Positions 41,882 through 56,819 of a DNA stretch of 64,000 nt are shown here, one piece after another. The stretch lies in the NCBI RefSeq assembly GCF_039955095.1, contig NZ_CP154878.1, positions 1,984,001-2,048,000 of the forward strand, read 5' to 3'. The position numbers and the translations under genes are program-made. Below the pieces are notes generated by a model. The model was given only the letters and a program-made list of their open reading frames with translations, ran no database searches and had not been told where the DNA came from. The number at the start of each line of letters is the position of its first letter. The first letter of the stretch is position 1. Source of the stretch: Limosilactobacillus sp. WILCCON 0051. Lineage in GTDB: Bacteria > Bacillota > Bacilli > Lactobacillales > Lactobacillaceae.

Positions 41882-41913
41882 AAAAACGCCACCGCAAGCG
41901 CGATGACGTTTAA
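41882..41913 (-). terminator. Terminator after camS
   Basis: AAACGTCATCGCGC pairs with GCGGTGGCGTTTTT on the minus strand with a TTGC-type loop; six bases after the camS stop. It separates camS from gatCAB, which must then have its own promoter or depend on read-through. Confidence 0.8.
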
Positions 41914-41919
41914 ATTTTA

Positions 41920-43047
41920 TTAATATGAGCTGAAGACATGGGTCCGGAAAGTATCCGAGCCAGAATCACGATAGACAACTGCCTGCATTTCTGAAGACGA
42001 TTGAATCTTGATATCGATTGGAATTCCGTTTGGCAGATACTTCTTGGCCGCGCGTGCAATATATTGCGTAAAGCTCTGCACTTCAGACTGGCTGTAGAAC
42101 TGCGTCGTAACCGTAATGTGCATCCCCGAAAGCGTGCCATTTTGGTATTGAGCCTGAGCCGTCACGCCGCTGAGGTTCGGGAAGAAGCTTTGAATCTGAC
42201 TCTTGAAGTTGGAAAAGCTCGTGTTGTCAGTCTCATTGTCGCTATTGGTTGAAGTAGCGTCACTGGCTTTTGGCAGCACCTTGGTTGAGTAGTTCAATTT
42301 CTTCCAGCTCTTGATGGTATTGCCGTTGTTCTTGCTATAGGCAAAGAAGCTACCCCCTACCAGGCTGTCGTTTGGCGCCTGCTTGTAAAGTGCAATAACG
42401 ATCGGCACGTTTTTAAGCGCGGACTTTTTGCGCAGCCGCGTTAAGATCTTTTGGGCGGCAATCTTACCCTGCTTTTGAATTTCAGCATCCGAAAGCTTCT
42501 TTTGGTAGGTAGGACCGTCCGTTGTCTTTTGGTAGTAGTAGACCGAGTTGATCCCAATCCCAATGGTAATCCCCTTTAAGGTCAGCGAATTGCCATTTTG
42601 CTGCATGAAGTCTTGTTCTTCAATCTGCTGAACGTATTCTGGGTTCGGATCGCTCTTTTTACCCTGGGCGGCGTTTAAACCGGTTGGATTGCTCTTGGTT
42701 TTGCGTCCCAGCCAGTTTTCAATCGTATCCGTGCTCAGATACTGACCTTCTTGGAAAATATAGCTCTTAGTCGAAAAGACCTTTTTGGAAACTTCCGTCA
42801 AGCCGGTTTCAAAACTCTTTAGATTATAGCTGTTGTCATTTTGGTTGATATTGACACCACGCGCCTTGCTGACCTTGTAATGGCCATTTTGAATGACGCC
42901 TTGATACTGACCACTGGCAGTCCCCGTCGTCGTAAGCTTGCTGGATGACGAAGAGGTTTTCTTTCCAATGCTGCATGAGGCCAAAAGTACCGTGCTCATC
43001 AACACGACTACCGTCAGCGTCAGCTTTTTTAGCTTCTGTAGTTTCAC
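41920..43047 (-). CDS. camS: CamS family sex-pheromone-type lipoprotein
   Basis: 375-residue secreted lipoprotein from a GTG after GGAGGATTAAC. Signal peptide and lipobox: TVVVLMSTVLLASC with the Cys at about 25, then a Ser-rich linker. The body (RGVNINQNDNSYNLKSFETG, LKGITIGIGINSVYYYQK, VTAQAQYQNGTLSGMHITVT) matches CamS, whose signal peptide yields cAM373-type pheromone peptides in staphylococci and enterococci. Lies between ligA and gatC as in many Lactobacillales. Function of the mature protein is unknown. Confidence 0.92.
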   Translation of the reverse strand: MKLQKLKKLTLTVVVLMSTVLLASCSIGKKTSSSSSKLTTTGTASGQYQGVIQNGHYKVSKARGVNINQNDNSYNLKSFETGLTEVSKKVFSTKSYIFQEGQYLSTDTIENWLGRKTKSNPTGLNAAQGKKSDPNPEYVQQIEEQDFMQQNGNSLTLKGITIGIGINSVYYYQKTTDGPTYQKKLSDAEIQKQGKIAAQKILTRLRKKSALKNVPIVIALYKQAPNDSLVGGSFFAYSKNNGNTIKSWKKLNYSTKVLPKASDATSTNSDNETDNTSFSNFKSQIQSFFPNLSGVTAQAQYQNGTLSGMHITVTTQFYSQSEVQSFTQYIARAAKKYLPNGIPIDIKIQSSSEMQAVVYRDSGSDTFRTHVFSSY

Positions 43048-43048
43048 G

Positions 43049-47373
<4,325 letters not shown>

Positions 47374-47438
47374 GCCGTATTTCCATCCTCTCTTAAAATT
47401 ATCGTAGACTTCATTATAGCAAATTCCTGTGGCTAATT

Positions 47439-47463
47439 AAAAAACGAGCAACGATTGCTCGGC
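47439..47463 (-). terminator. Terminator after the purK-like gene
   Basis: CGAGCAA TCG TTGCTCG then six U on the minus strand, about 17 bp after the stop. Confidence 0.88.
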
Positions 47464-47479
47464 GCTGCTCGCATAAAAG

Positions 47480-48649
47480 TTATTGCTGATCAGAAGCCGG
47501 GGTTGAATCGGTTGATGTTTTTTCATTCCAAACCTCGGTATCCTCGATTTGATGCTGTAGTTCTTCCAGACTGGACTTACCGACTGCCCAGACGAATCCC
47601 GCCACTGCTTGCGGATCCTCCCGTACTTCGGTAAAGAAGCGGTAGTGCCAGTTGTCTTTTAACAGCCATTGCCGCTGCAGGGCTGCGCGTTGTGCCACCC
47701 GCGCCAGCATCATCACGGTCGGCTGCAGCGTCTGGACCTCAAAAAGCGGCATTCCGGCAATTGCCCGCAAAAGCTGCTCAGTTTGCGAAACATTAGTGGC
47801 ATAGTCAAAAACACTGCCATAAGTTGACAGCCCCGGTTCAATTCCGTGGACATACAGATTACCAGTTGCCGTTACGTAGAAGTCGACACGAAAAACGCCG
47901 CGATACTGCAGGTTTTCAGCTACACTGGTTACGATCCGCTCCATTTCCTGGGAAATATCAGCGCTCAGATTGGCTGGTGTCTTGACTCCCAGCAGCTTCT
48001 CATCGGCATTCAGCATCAGTTCAATCGCAGGAAATACCTGAACGTTTTCGCCATCGGTAGCTGCCAGCATCGTATATTCAGCAGTGTGATCAATCCAGGA
48101 TTCTAAAAGATAGGTTCCCGCATTGATAAAATCAGCGGCGCGGGTAATATCAGACTGTTTGACGATCCTCATCGACTGTTCGCCAATCCCTCTTTGAATC
48201 GGCTTTAAGATTGCTGGATAGCCGATTGAGTCGATGGACTGGTAGACGTCATCCAAGCTGATTACCGTAACGTACGGTGCCACATTGACGTTGATCTGGT
48301 CCAAAAATGCCCGCTCCATCAAACGATCCTGGACGATTTCCAACGCGTTGACTCCTTGCGGCAGATAGGCATCCCGGCTTAGATAGCGCAAGACGCTGGA
48401 GTCGATCAGGTCGTTGGCATAGATAATAGCATCACACGTCTGGGCAAACATCGTCAGTTTTTCTTGGTTATTGTAAGCCCCACTGATCGTAAAATCAGCC
48501 TGTTTGGTTAAACTAGGCTGTGCGTGATCAACATAGACGCCAACGTTAAAACCAGCCCGCTTAGCAGCAGTAATCAGGGTGCTGCCGTTGCGGTCCAAGC
48601 CGATAATGCCCAGCGTTGCTCCTGGATATAATGCATTTGTACTGCTCAT
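47480..48649 (-). CDS. PurK-like ATP-grasp protein
   Basis: 389 residues. Related to N5-carboxyaminoimidazole ribonucleotide synthase: N-terminal LGIIGLDRNGSTLITAAKRA, ATP-grasp core YPAILKPIQRGIGEQSMRIV, LESWIDHTAEYTMLAATDGE and FRVDFYVTATGNLYVHGIEP. The usual N-terminal GGGQLG loop is replaced by GLDRNG and the C-terminal 80 residues are extended. No purE is adjacent; the partner is xpt. It may be a diverged PurK or a ligase with another role, so no gene symbol is given. Confidence 0.75.
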   Translation of the reverse strand: MSSTNALYPGATLGIIGLDRNGSTLITAAKRAGFNVGVYVDHAQPSLTKQADFTISGAYNNQEKLTMFAQTCDAIIYANDLIDSSVLRYLSRDAYLPQGVNALEIVQDRLMERAFLDQINVNVAPYVTVISLDDVYQSIDSIGYPAILKPIQRGIGEQSMRIVKQSDITRAADFINAGTYLLESWIDHTAEYTMLAATDGENVQVFPAIELMLNADEKLLGVKTPANLSADISQEMERIVTSVAENLQYRGVFRVDFYVTATGNLYVHGIEPGLSTYGSVFDYATNVSQTEQLLRAIAGMPLFEVQTLQPTVMMLARVAQRAALQRQWLLKDNWHYRFFTEVREDPQAVAGFVWAVGKSSLEELQHQIEDTEVWNEKTSTDSTPASDQQ

Positions 48650-48669
48650 TAGCCCACCCCCATTAGCAG

Positions 48670-49260
<591 letters not shown>

Positions 49261-49884
49261 TTATTTATCATAATTGTACAACTTATAGGTCTGAATTACT
49301 GAAATTAATTTTTGGGCGTAATCCGGATCGGTTGCATAATGGGCTTCTTGCAGTGCCTTAGCAGCCTCTTTGTAGTCGGAAGCTTGGGTAACGGCTTGAT
49401 AGTTTTGGCTGTTGTAGTCCGTCCCATTAATCATCAGCTTGGTGTGATCCTTGATTGACTCGCTCCAGCTGGAATAAACCTTAAAACGGCCCTTAGTCGT
49501 GATCCATTTGCCATTTACGTATTCTTTGGTCGTCAGGACTTGGGAGTTTTCGCCAGTTCCCTTGATACCAAACAGGTTGTGGTATTTAGCCGCCAACTTG
49601 CTGCTGCCCCAGTCGGATTCCAAGATTGCCTGGGCAATGGTAATTGAAGCTGGAACGTTGTATTTTTTCTGCATTGCCTGAGCTTCAGGAGCAACCTGCT
49701 TGATAAACAGACGCTTGGCATTTTGTTGACGTTCGATAATCTGCTGCTGTTGGTAGCGTTGGTAGAAATGATGACCAACGTAGGCACCCAAAAAGAGCAC
49801 GATGACCGTTAAAATACCAATCAGCCAGCGATGTTGAAACAGCTTTTTTGAGTGCCGCGTTTTTGAGCGGCGTTTCTTTGCCAC
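49261..49884 (-). CDS. GH73 glucosaminidase (peptidoglycan hydrolase), membrane-anchored
   Basis: 207 residues from a GTG after GGGGGAA. A basic N-terminus and one membrane helix (about 24-44, WLIGILTVIVLFLGAYVGH) precede a glucosaminidase domain: PASITIAQAILESDWGSSKL (catalytic Glu in the AILES motif), YHNLFGIKGTGENSQ, DYAQKLISVIQTYKLYNYD. It would cleave cell-wall glycan outside the membrane, for growth or separation. No wall-binding repeat. Confidence 0.9.
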   Translation of the reverse strand: MAKKRRSKTRHSKKLFQHRWLIGILTVIVLFLGAYVGHHFYQRYQQQQIIERQQNAKRLFIKQVAPEAQAMQKKYNVPASITIAQAILESDWGSSKLAAKYHNLFGIKGTGENSQVLTTKEYVNGKWITTKGRFKVYSSWSESIKDHTKLMINGTDYNSQNYQAVTQASDYKEAAKALQEAHYATDPDYAQKLISVIQTYKLYNYDK

Positions 49885-49988
49885 AAATAATTCCCCCTGT
49901 TTGTTTAACGTAATTTAAAGTTCTATTTTGCATTTTACCAGACTAAAATCATTTAAAAAACTGTGAAACGCCAAATTTGCAAAAATAT

Positions 49989-50028
49989 AAAAAAAGCACC
50001 AGCTGGATGCTGATGCTTGATTTTTTTG
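49989..50028 (-). terminator. Terminator after rpsI
   Basis: AAGCATCAGC pairs with GCTGGTGCTT (one G-U), followed by seven U on the minus strand, about 80 bp after the rpsI stop. Confidence 0.88.
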
Positions 50029-50107
50029 ATCGCAAATGATTAGTAAACCATATGTGACCATTCCAAATCTCTGAAGTGTTGATATAACGCTGTTTCCAGC
50101 AAAAATA

Positions 50108-50503
50108 TTAACGCTTGGAGAATTGTGAAGCCTTACGAGCCTTCTTCAGACCTGGCTTCTTCCGTTCCTTCATCCGAGGGTCACGAGTCAACAGACCGGC
50201 CTTCTTCAGAGCATCCCGGAAATCTGGGTCGACGCTCAGTAGGGCACGAGCAATCCCGTGACGAACTGCGCCGGCTTGACCAGAGAAGCCACCACCGCGA
50301 ACGTTGACCAGAACGTCGTATTGACCTTCCGTCTTCGTTGCAGCAAATGGTTGGTTGACGATAGCACGCAGGTTGGCAAACGGAATGTATTCTTCGATTG
50401 CCTTACCGTTCATCGTAATGTTACCAGAACCTGGTACCAGACGAACCCGTGCGGTAGCATCCTTGCGGCGACCAGTACCACTGTATTGAACTTGTTGAGC
50501 CAA
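50108..50503 (-). CDS. rpsI: Ribosomal protein uS9
   Basis: 131 residues, normal for S9. Start is a TTG after AAGGAGG ([20 protein letters not shown]). Basic C-terminal tail [12 protein letters not shown] reaches the decoding site. Operon rplM-rpsI is universal. Confidence 0.97.
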   Translation of the reverse strand: MAQQVQYSGTGRRKDATARVRLVPGSGNITMNGKAIEEYIPFANLRAIVNQPFAATKTEGQYDVLVNVRGGGFSGQAGAVRHGIARALLSVDPDFRDALKKAGLLTRDPRMKERKKPGLKKARKASQFSKR

Positions 50504-50516
50504 TTCCGTTCCCTCC

Positions 50517-50960
50517 TTAGATTAAGTTCGTGATGTCAAGCACTTCTGGTTGTTGAGCAGCGTGCTTGTGATCTTCACCAGCATAAACATGCAGCTTCAT
50601 GCCCATCTTGCGACCAAGAGGGGTGTGTGGCAACATGCCCTTGATGGAATCTTCCACCAGCTTTTCTGGTTCGTTGGCGCGACGTTCGCCCGCCGTCTTT
50701 TGCTTCAGACCACCAGGGTAGTCAGAGTGACGGTAGTAGATCTTGTCAGCAGCCTTCTTACCAGTCAACTTAACTTCGGCAGCGTTGATAACGATGACAT
50801 TGTCACCAGTGTCAACGTGTGGGGTGTAGGTTGGCTTGTTCTTGCCCTTCAGAACGGAAGCAACAACGGATGCCAGACGACCCAGGGAGATACCCTTGGC
50901 GTCGACAATGTACCATTTGCGGTCAACTTCACCAGGTTTTGCCATGTATGTCGTTCTCAC
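50517..50960 (-). CDS. rplM: Ribosomal protein uL13
   Basis: 147 residues. A longer frame starts at 50975, but the GTG at 50960 has GGAGG eight bases before it and gives the usual (M)[11 protein letters not shown] start. Core motif [20 protein letters not shown]. 13 bp upstream of rpsI. Confidence 0.96.
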   Translation of the reverse strand: MRTTYMAKPGEVDRKWYIVDAKGISLGRLASVVASVLKGKNKPTYTPHVDTGDNVIVINAAEVKLTGKKAADKIYYRHSDYPGGLKQKTAGERRANEPEKLVEDSIKGMLPHTPLGRKMGMKLHVYAGEDHKHAAQQPEVLDITNLI

Positions 50961-51044
50961 GATTAAGTCCTCCAATTTTTGTCTTTCTTTTACAAATAAT
51001 TGTGTACCGAGTAATTAGATGGAAAAGAAATACCATTCGTTATT

Positions 51045-51839
51045 TTACTTGATAGATTCCGATTCGTCAATGGTTTTGTTATTCTGATCACCATAATCAA
51101 CGCTGACCAGATAAAGACCGCTGGCTGGCGCTGTCATGCGAGCCTGATTGCGATCTTTGGCAGCCAAAACCCTGATAACGTCATTGACCGGTCGCTGATT
51201 GCTGCCGATCTCTAATAAAAAGGCCACCATAATGCGAACCTGATTATATAAGAAGCCATTCCCGACAAAGTCAAAGACAATCTCATTATTGGCCTCATCA
51301 CGATGCACATCTGCCTGATAGATCGTTCTGACATTGCTTAAAGCCTGACTGCCCGATGCCACGAAGCTGGTAAAATCATGCTCGCCAACCAGATCTTGAG
51401 CAGCTTTTTGCATTTTAGCCACGTCGACTGGATATTTGAAATGAGCCGTATAGTTGCGTTTAAACGGATTAACGAAATCACTTTGATCAACCCGATAGCG
51501 ATAATGCTTGGAATGAGCATTAAAGCGAGCGTGAAAGTCAGGGCTGACCAATTCGGCTTTTTTTACAATGATATCCAGCGGCAAAAGACTGTTTAAGGCT
51601 TTGCGCATTGAATCATTAGACAGCTTGTATGGGCAGTCGAAATGCGCCACTTGATTGAGCGCATGTACCCCAGCATCCGTGCGGCCTGAACCAATTACGG
51701 ACAATGGCGGTTCTGGATTCTTGGCAATCTTATTGACGGCATTTTTCAAGGTCTGCTCAACCGTTCGTTTATTAGGCTGAATCTGAAAACCGGAAAAATT
51801 GGTTCCATCGTAAGCAAAAGTTATTTTGTAGCGATACAC
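51045..51839 (-). CDS. truA: tRNA pseudouridine(38-40) synthase
   Basis: 264 residues; isomerises uridines 38-40 in the anticodon arm. Catalytic Asp in GSGRTDAGVHALNQVAHFD near 53; KHYRYRV and VRIMVAFLLEIG later. Start is a GTG after AAAGGAATT. About 19 bp downstream of ecfT, in the usual ecf-truA-rplM-rpsI order. Confidence 0.96.
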   Translation of the reverse strand: MYRYKITFAYDGTNFSGFQIQPNKRTVEQTLKNAVNKIAKNPEPPLSVIGSGRTDAGVHALNQVAHFDCPYKLSNDSMRKALNSLLPLDIIVKKAELVSPDFHARFNAHSKHYRYRVDQSDFVNPFKRNYTAHFKYPVDVAKMQKAAQDLVGEHDFTSFVASGSQALSNVRTIYQADVHRDEANNEIVFDFVGNGFLYNQVRIMVAFLLEIGSNQRPVNDVIRVLAAKDRNQARMTAPASGLYLVSVDYGDQNNKTIDESESIK

Positions 51840-51857
51840 TTGATAATTCCTTTCAAA

Positions 51858-52679
51858 TTAAAATAGCATTCCTGTTGGCATCAGCCGCGTTGCCAGGAGA
51901 ATAATGGTTGCTAATGTCAGGCCGATCATCGCCAGCGTGTCATTTTGATGCCAATGCAGTACCCGATATTTAGTCCGTGGCGCATCTGGATCATAGCCCC
52001 GAGCCTCCATTGCAGTTGCCAGCTCCTCAGCTCGTTTAAATGAGCCGACAAACAATGGAATCAAAAGCGGCTCCAGTCGTCTGGCACGCTCAATCAAACT
52101 GCCCTCGTCAAAGTTGACGCCTCTTGATTTCTGGGCATTCATCACTTTGGTTGTTTCATCCATGATGGTTGGGATAAAGCGCAAAACGATCATCAGCATG
52201 ACGGCAATCTGGTTAACTGGCACGCGCAGATAACGCAATGGCTTCATAAATGCCTCCATAGCAGCTGCTAATTGAAGTGTCGGCGTAGTGGCGGTCAAAA
52301 CGGTTGAGATGGTAATAATCAGAATAAACCGTGCTAAAATAATTGCCGACTGATAAAAACCGCCACTGGTAATCGCCAACCAGCCCCACTGCCAATAAAC
52401 GTGTCCACCGCTGCTGAACAGCAGTTGAATCGCCACTGTAAACAAAATGATCCAAAATAACGGCTTAATTCCGCGCCAATAAAGCTTCAACGGCAGTCTG
52501 CTCAATGCAATCAAGGTCCCCAGCACGATAAACAGCCACAGATATCCCAGCCAGTTGCTTGCCAAAAAGACGATCACCACGTACCAAAAACAGCTGAACA
52601 GCTTAACGCGCGGATCAAGATGATGCAGCCACGAGCTCCCAGGTACGTATGCGCCCAGAATTACCTTGGCATTACCCAT
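51858..52679 (-). CDS. ecfT: ECF transporter transmembrane subunit EcfT
   Basis: 273 residues with several membrane helices and the two coupling helices ending in Ala-Arg-Gly-like motifs (MNAQKSRGVNFD and ATAMEARGYDPD). It links the two ATPases to vitamin-specific S components such as the one at 7289-7891. Overlaps ecfA2 by 8 bp. Confidence 0.95.
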   Translation of the reverse strand: MGNAKVILGAYVPGSSWLHHLDPRVKLFSCFWYVVIVFLASNWLGYLWLFIVLGTLIALSRLPLKLYWRGIKPLFWIILFTVAIQLLFSSGGHVYWQWGWLAITSGGFYQSAIILARFILIITISTVLTATTPTLQLAAAMEAFMKPLRYLRVPVNQIAVMLMIVLRFIPTIMDETTKVMNAQKSRGVNFDEGSLIERARRLEPLLIPLFVGSFKRAEELATAMEARGYDPDAPRTKYRVLHWHQNDTLAMIGLTLATIILLATRLMPTGMLF

Positions 52680-53547
52680 TTGCTCGTCCCCCTTGCTTAA
52701 GTCTAATTGCTAATTGATCCGCCAGTTGTTCAATCGTCAGCGGTACACCATCCGTTAAGCGCAGACCATGACTTTGCAGCTGTTGAGCAAACGCAACGCT
52801 GGCTGGTGGCATGATGCCAGCTTCATTAAGCAGAACTGCATTGCTGAACAGCTCATGCGGCGTCATAAAAGCAGCTTTTTGCCCATGGTTCATTACCAAA
52901 ACATGATCGGCAAAACGAGCTGCCTGTTCCATCTGGTGTGTAATCATCAAAATAGTCGTGCCTTTTTGATGAAGCTGATCAACCAGATCCAGTAAGTCGG
53001 TGCTGGCTTGAGGGTCTAACCCTGCAGTTGGCTCATCCAAGATCAAGACGCTTGGATGCATGGCCAAAACACCAGCAATCGCCACTCGCCGCATTTGCCC
53101 GCCCGAAAGTTCAAACGGTGATCGTTCATTGATGTCACTAGGCAGTTTTAAAGCTTCTAAAGCCGCCAGTGCCTGTTCTTTAGCTTGAGTGGGTGAAACA
53201 CCCAGATTCAGCGGACCAAACATGACGTCTTTTAAAACCGTTTCAGCAAACAGTTGGCTTTCGGGAAACTGAAACACATAGCCGACCCCTTGCCGCAGTC
53301 TTGCCAACGCCTTCTTGTCAGCCCGATTGTCAATTATGACCTCGCCTACGCGCAGCTGACCATGCGTTGGCACCATTAATCCATCCAGCATGGCCATCAG
53401 CGTTGACTTGCCGCTACCAGTATGCCCGACAATTGCCGTAAAACTGCCAGTTTCAAGCTTTAAGGAAAAATCCTTGATTGCCCAGGCAGCCATTGGCGTA
53501 TCGGCTTGGTAGATATAATCAACGTTTAAGAATTCAATTGCTGACAT
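52672..53547 (-). CDS. ecfA2: ECF transporter ATPase EcfA2
   Basis: 291 residues. Walker A GHTGSGKST, Q-loop VFQFPESQLF, signature ELSGGQMRRVAIAGVL and Walker B LILDEPTAGLD. The ATG at 53547 (GTGGAG before it) is preferred to a GTG two codons upstream. Overlaps the end of ecfA1 by 22 bp. Forms the heterodimer with EcfA1. Confidence 0.95.
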   Translation of the reverse strand: MSAIEFLNVDYIYQADTPMAAWAIKDFSLKLETGSFTAIVGHTGSGKSTLMAMLDGLMVPTHGQLRVGEVIIDNRADKKALARLRQGVGYVFQFPESQLFAETVLKDVMFGPLNLGVSPTQAKEQALAALEALKLPSDINERSPFELSGGQMRRVAIAGVLAMHPSVLILDEPTAGLDPQASTDLLDLVDQLHQKGTTILMITHQMEQAARFADHVLVMNHGQKAAFMTPHELFSNAVLLNEAGIMPPASVAFAQQLQSHGLRLTDGVPLTIEQLADQLAIRLKQGGRANG

Positions 53548-54350
53548 AGCCACTCCACCATCCGTTCTGAATCTAAATATTGTGCTGGCAAATTAATCCC
53601 TCGTTTTTTCAACAGCAGCTGCAGTTGTTGATCAAACGGCAATGCCAGATGCAGATCAGCCAGTCTAGCCGGATCTTGCAGTAAAGTCGTTGTTTTGCCC
53701 TGCATTGCAACCTTGCCATGATTCAAGACCACTGTGTAATCGCTAAGAGAAAGCTCCACTGGGTCATGCGTAATTGAAATTACAGTCATATCACGTTCAG
53801 CAATCAATTTTTTTAACAGGTTCAACAAGTCATGCCGCCCTTTTGGATCCAACATGCTGGTAGCTTCATCCAAAATGATGACTCGTGGACCGATTGCCAA
53901 AATCCCAGCCAAGGCAACCCGCTGCTTTTGCCCACCAGAAAGCATGGCAGGCTCACTGTCAGCAAATTCTTGCATTCCAACGGCTTTTAGGGATTCATCA
54001 ATGCGAGCCTGCATCTGATCATGTGGTATCTGATGGTTCTCAAGACCAAATGCAACATCATCGGCAACTGTAGTCCCAACAAACTGATTGTCAGGATTTT
54101 GAAACACCAAACCGATTTGCTGCCGCAGCTGCTGAAGATTTTTTTCATCTACCAACAGCTCATCAATTTTAATCGTACCGCTGCTTGGTATTAAAAGCCC
54201 ATCAATCAGTCGTGCCAGAGTGCTTTTGCCGCTGCCGTTATGTCCGATCACTGCTGTCCATTTTTTCATGGGCAGCTGCAAGGTTACATCAGATAGCGCT
54301 GCCTGCGTGCGATCTGGATATTTAAACGAAAGGTGTTGAATATCAATCAA
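53526..54350 (-). CDS. ecfA1: ECF transporter ATPase EcfA1
   Basis: 274 residues. Walker A GHNGSGKST near 36-44, Q-loop VFQNPDNQFVG, signature LSGGQKQRVALAGIL and Walker B VIILDEATSMLD. First gene of ecfA1-A2-T-truA. The upstream spacer holds a structured element ending in a terminator (54421-54540), so expression may depend on read-through from rplQ or on a promoter within 70 bp. Confidence 0.95.
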   Translation of the reverse strand: MIDIQHLSFKYPDRTQAALSDVTLQLPMKKWTAVIGHNGSGKSTLARLIDGLLIPSSGTIKIDELLVDEKNLQQLRQQIGLVFQNPDNQFVGTTVADDVAFGLENHQIPHDQMQARIDESLKAVGMQEFADSEPAMLSGGQKQRVALAGILAIGPRVIILDEATSMLDPKGRHDLLNLLKKLIAERDMTVISITHDPVELSLSDYTVVLNHGKVAMQGKTTTLLQDPARLADLHLALPFDQQLQLLLKKRGINLPAQYLDSERMVEWLCQQLNS

Positions 54351-54420
54351 TCATGTCACCCATTTCTTTTTAAACTCATTATCTTATTTTAACAGTGAAG
54401 CAGCGGATTTAAAAATATAC

Positions 54421-54540
54421 AAAAAAATCACTTACAACTGGGGTGCACGAAGACATAAACGTCCCGCATTCGAGCTAGACTAGGAATTGCGATTCCACCA
54501 TCGTAGCGCTCTATACCACCAGCTGTAGTGATTCTTTATT
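54421..54540 (-). terminator. Structured terminator between rplQ and ecfA1
   Basis: On the minus strand AATCACT.ACAGCTGG pairs with CCAGTTGTAAGTGATT and is followed by a run of seven U. It encloses about 80 nt that fold further (GGAAT CGCA ATTCC; GAGC/GCTC; GAC/GTC). The large closing loop is unusual for a simple terminator. It ends the ribosomal operon and may also contain a regulatory RNA for ecfA1. Confidence 0.65.
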
Positions 54541-54563
54541 ACGTATTGAATTGACGAAAATAA

Positions 54564-54947
54564 TTAGTCGACAAATTCCAGAACAACCATTTGTGCACCG
54601 TCACCACGGCGAGGCATGGTCTTCAGAATCCGCGTGTAACCACCTTTACGGTCGGCAAACTTTGGTGCCAGCTCTTCAAACAGGTATTGCAGAGCTGATT
54701 GTACGCGAACGTTGTCGCCATCTTCCTTAACGTCAGCAACGACATTGCGCAGGAAAGCAGCTGCTTGACGACGAGAAGCCAAGTCGCCACGCTTTGCCAG
54801 CGTAATCATCTTGTCAGCAGTCTTGCGAACTTCCTTAGCGCGAGCTTCGGTAGTCTTGATGCTGCCGTTGACGATCAGGTCAGTGGTCAAATCACGTAAT
54901 AAAGCCTTACGTTGTGAACTAGTACGTCCTAATTTACGGTAACTCAT
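54564..54947 (-). CDS. rplQ: Ribosomal protein bL17
   Basis: 127 residues: [20 protein letters not shown], then the [16 protein letters not shown] region. Last gene of the alpha operon, 30 bp after rpoA. Confidence 0.97.
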   Translation of the reverse strand: MSYRKLGRTSSQRKALLRDLTTDLIVNGSIKTTEARAKEVRKTADKMITLAKRGDLASRRQAAAFLRNVVADVKEDGDNVRVQSALQYLFEELAPKFADRKGGYTRILKTMPRRGDGAQMVVLEFVD

Positions 54948-54977
54948 GAAGTGGTTCCCTCCTTTTAATTGTTTTAA

Positions 54978-55922
54978 TTAGTCTTCTTGGCGGAAGCCTA
55001 CGCCCAAGTCGGCCAGCTTCAGCTTGATTTCTTCTAAGGACTTTTGACCCAAGTTGCGGACCTTCATCATATCAGCTTCAGTCCGTTCAGTCAGGTCCTT
55101 AACAGTTTGAATATCAGCACGCTTCAAGCAGTTGTAAGAACGAACCGACAGATCCAGTTCTTCAATCGTCTTGTCGAGTACCTTTTCTTGGTGAGTTTCT
55201 TCGCGTTCAACCATCACTTTGGCATCTTTTGCTTCTTCAGTCAGGTTGACAAACATCTCCAAGTGTTCAGTCAAGATCTTGGCAGCAAGACTAATAGCAG
55301 CCGTTGGAGTCAATGAACCATCCGTCCAGACATCCAACGTCAACTTGTCAAAGTCGTTGCTTTGGCCGACCCGCGTGTTTTCTACGGTGTAGTTGACCCG
55401 TTCGATAGGGGTGTAGATGGAGTCAATTGGCAAAGTTCCAATTTCAAGACCGCTCAAACGCAGCTTGTTTTGATCGGCTGGTACATAGCCACGACCCTTA
55501 TCAGCCGTCATCATGATGTGCAGTTCAGCCCCATCAGCGACCGTTGCAATATGCAAGTCAGGGTTCAAGATCGTAACGTCGCCATCGCCTTGGATGTCAC
55601 CGGCAGTTACTTCTGCAGGACCCTTGACATCCAATTCCAAATCCTTGGCATCTTCTGATTCAATCTTCAAAGAAACCTTCTTAAGATTCAAGATGATCTG
55701 CGTAACGTCTTCCGTAACGCCTTGAACGGTACTGAACTCATGAAGCACACCGTCGATTTGGATACTGGTAATTGCGGCACCTGGCAGAGAAGCCATCATT
55801 ACACGACGAAGAGAATTCCCCAGAGTGGTCCCGTAGCCACGCTCCAGTGGTTCGACAACAAACTTACCGTAGTTGTCAGTTTCTTCGACTTTGTGAATGT
55901 TTGGTTTTTCAAATTCGATCAT
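54978..55922 (-). CDS. rpoA: RNA polymerase subunit alpha
   Basis: 314 residues. N-terminal dimer domain ([23 protein letters not shown]) and C-terminal DNA-binding domain from about 240 ([35 protein letters not shown]). Directs RNA polymerase assembly and contacts UP elements and activators. In the usual rpsK-rpoA-rplQ order. Confidence 0.98.
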   Translation of the reverse strand: MIEFEKPNIHKVEETDNYGKFVVEPLERGYGTTLGNSLRRVMMASLPGAAITSIQIDGVLHEFSTVQGVTEDVTQIILNLKKVSLKIESEDAKDLELDVKGPAEVTAGDIQGDGDVTILNPDLHIATVADGAELHIMMTADKGRGYVPADQNKLRLSGLEIGTLPIDSIYTPIERVNYTVENTRVGQSNDFDKLTLDVWTDGSLTPTAAISLAAKILTEHLEMFVNLTEEAKDAKVMVEREETHQEKVLDKTIEELDLSVRSYNCLKRADIQTVKDLTERTEADMMKVRNLGQKSLEEIKLKLADLGVGFRQED

Positions 55923-56004
55923 TCTACTCTGTTTCCCCTTTCAAAACGTGGTCCGTAGATTGTTTAAAAGCACCTGGCCAATGATAATTTCGCCGTTGAT
56001 GCGA

Positions 56005-56394
56005 TTAGACACGACGACGCTTTGGAGGACGAGAACCATTGTGTGGCACTGGAGTTACGTCCCGGATGGCAGTAACTTCAAGACCAGTTGCTTGCAGAGC
56101 ACGGATAGCTGATTCACGACCCGAACCAGGGCCCTTAACTTCAACTTCAACCGTCTTCATACCGTGTTCCATTGCTTGCTTGGCAGCAGCTTCAGAAGCC
56201 ATTTGAGCAGCAAATGGAGTAGACTTACGAGAGCCCTTGAAGCCCAGCACACCGGCTGAGGACCAAGCAACGGCATTGCCTTGCACATCAGTGATCATGA
56301 TCAACGTGTTGTTGAAAGTTGAGTGAATGTGTGCAACACCAGTTTCAACATTCTTTTTTGCACGACGCTTGCGTGAACCTTTTTTGGTTGCCAT
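56005..56394 (-). CDS. rpsK: Ribosomal protein uS11
   Basis: 129 residues with basic start ([20 protein letters not shown]), core [26 protein letters not shown] and the end [17 protein letters not shown]. Platform protein near the 3' end of 16S rRNA. Confidence 0.98.
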   Translation of the reverse strand: MATKKGSRKRRAKKNVETGVAHIHSTFNNTLIMITDVQGNAVAWSSAGVLGFKGSRKSTPFAAQMASEAAAKQAMEHGMKTVEVEVKGPGSGRESAIRALQATGLEVTAIRDVTPVPHNGSRPPKRRRV

Positions 56395-56424
56395 AAAACT
56401 AACTAACCTCCTTTATAGTATTGA

Positions 56425-56790
56425 TTACTTCTTCTTGTTGGCGATAGCGACAGCCTTGCCCTTGCGAGTCCGTGCGTTGTTCTTAGTGTGTTGACCACGA
56501 ACTGGCAGACCACGACGGTGACGCATGCCACGGTAAGAGCCGATTTCTTGCAGACGCTTGATGTTCAAGGAAACTTCACGACGAAGGTCACCTTCAACCT
56601 TGAGTTGGTCTACTTGACCACGGATCTTTTCTTCTTGTTCTGGCGTCAGGTCCTTGACACGAATGTCTTCAGAAACACCAGCAGCAGCCAGAACCTTCTT
56701 AGCAGTCGTGTTACCAATACCATAAATGTAAGTTAAGCCGATTACGATTCGCTTGTCACGAGGTAAGTCGACACCTGCGATACGAGCCAT
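56425..56790 (-). CDS. rpsM: Ribosomal protein uS13
   Basis: 121 residues: [20 protein letters not shown], a helix-turn-helix core ([17 protein letters not shown]) and C-terminal [20 protein letters not shown]. Head protein contacting tRNA and uL5. Confidence 0.98.
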   Translation of the reverse strand: MARIAGVDLPRDKRIVIGLTYIYGIGNTTAKKVLAAAGVSEDIRVKDLTPEQEEKIRGQVDQLKVEGDLRREVSLNIKRLQEIGSYRGMRHRRGLPVRGQHTKNNARTRKGKAVAIANKKK

Positions 56791-56819
56791 TGAGTTACAC
56801 CTCCAATTCTAAAATATAA

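Noticed and set aside
54440..54530. tRNA gene on the minus strand between rplQ and ecfA1
   Set aside because: A GTTCGAAT-like stretch and stems first suggested a tRNA, but there is no acceptor stem, no proper T-arm (GGTTCGAATCC) and no anticodon arm; the segment is closed by a terminator stem.
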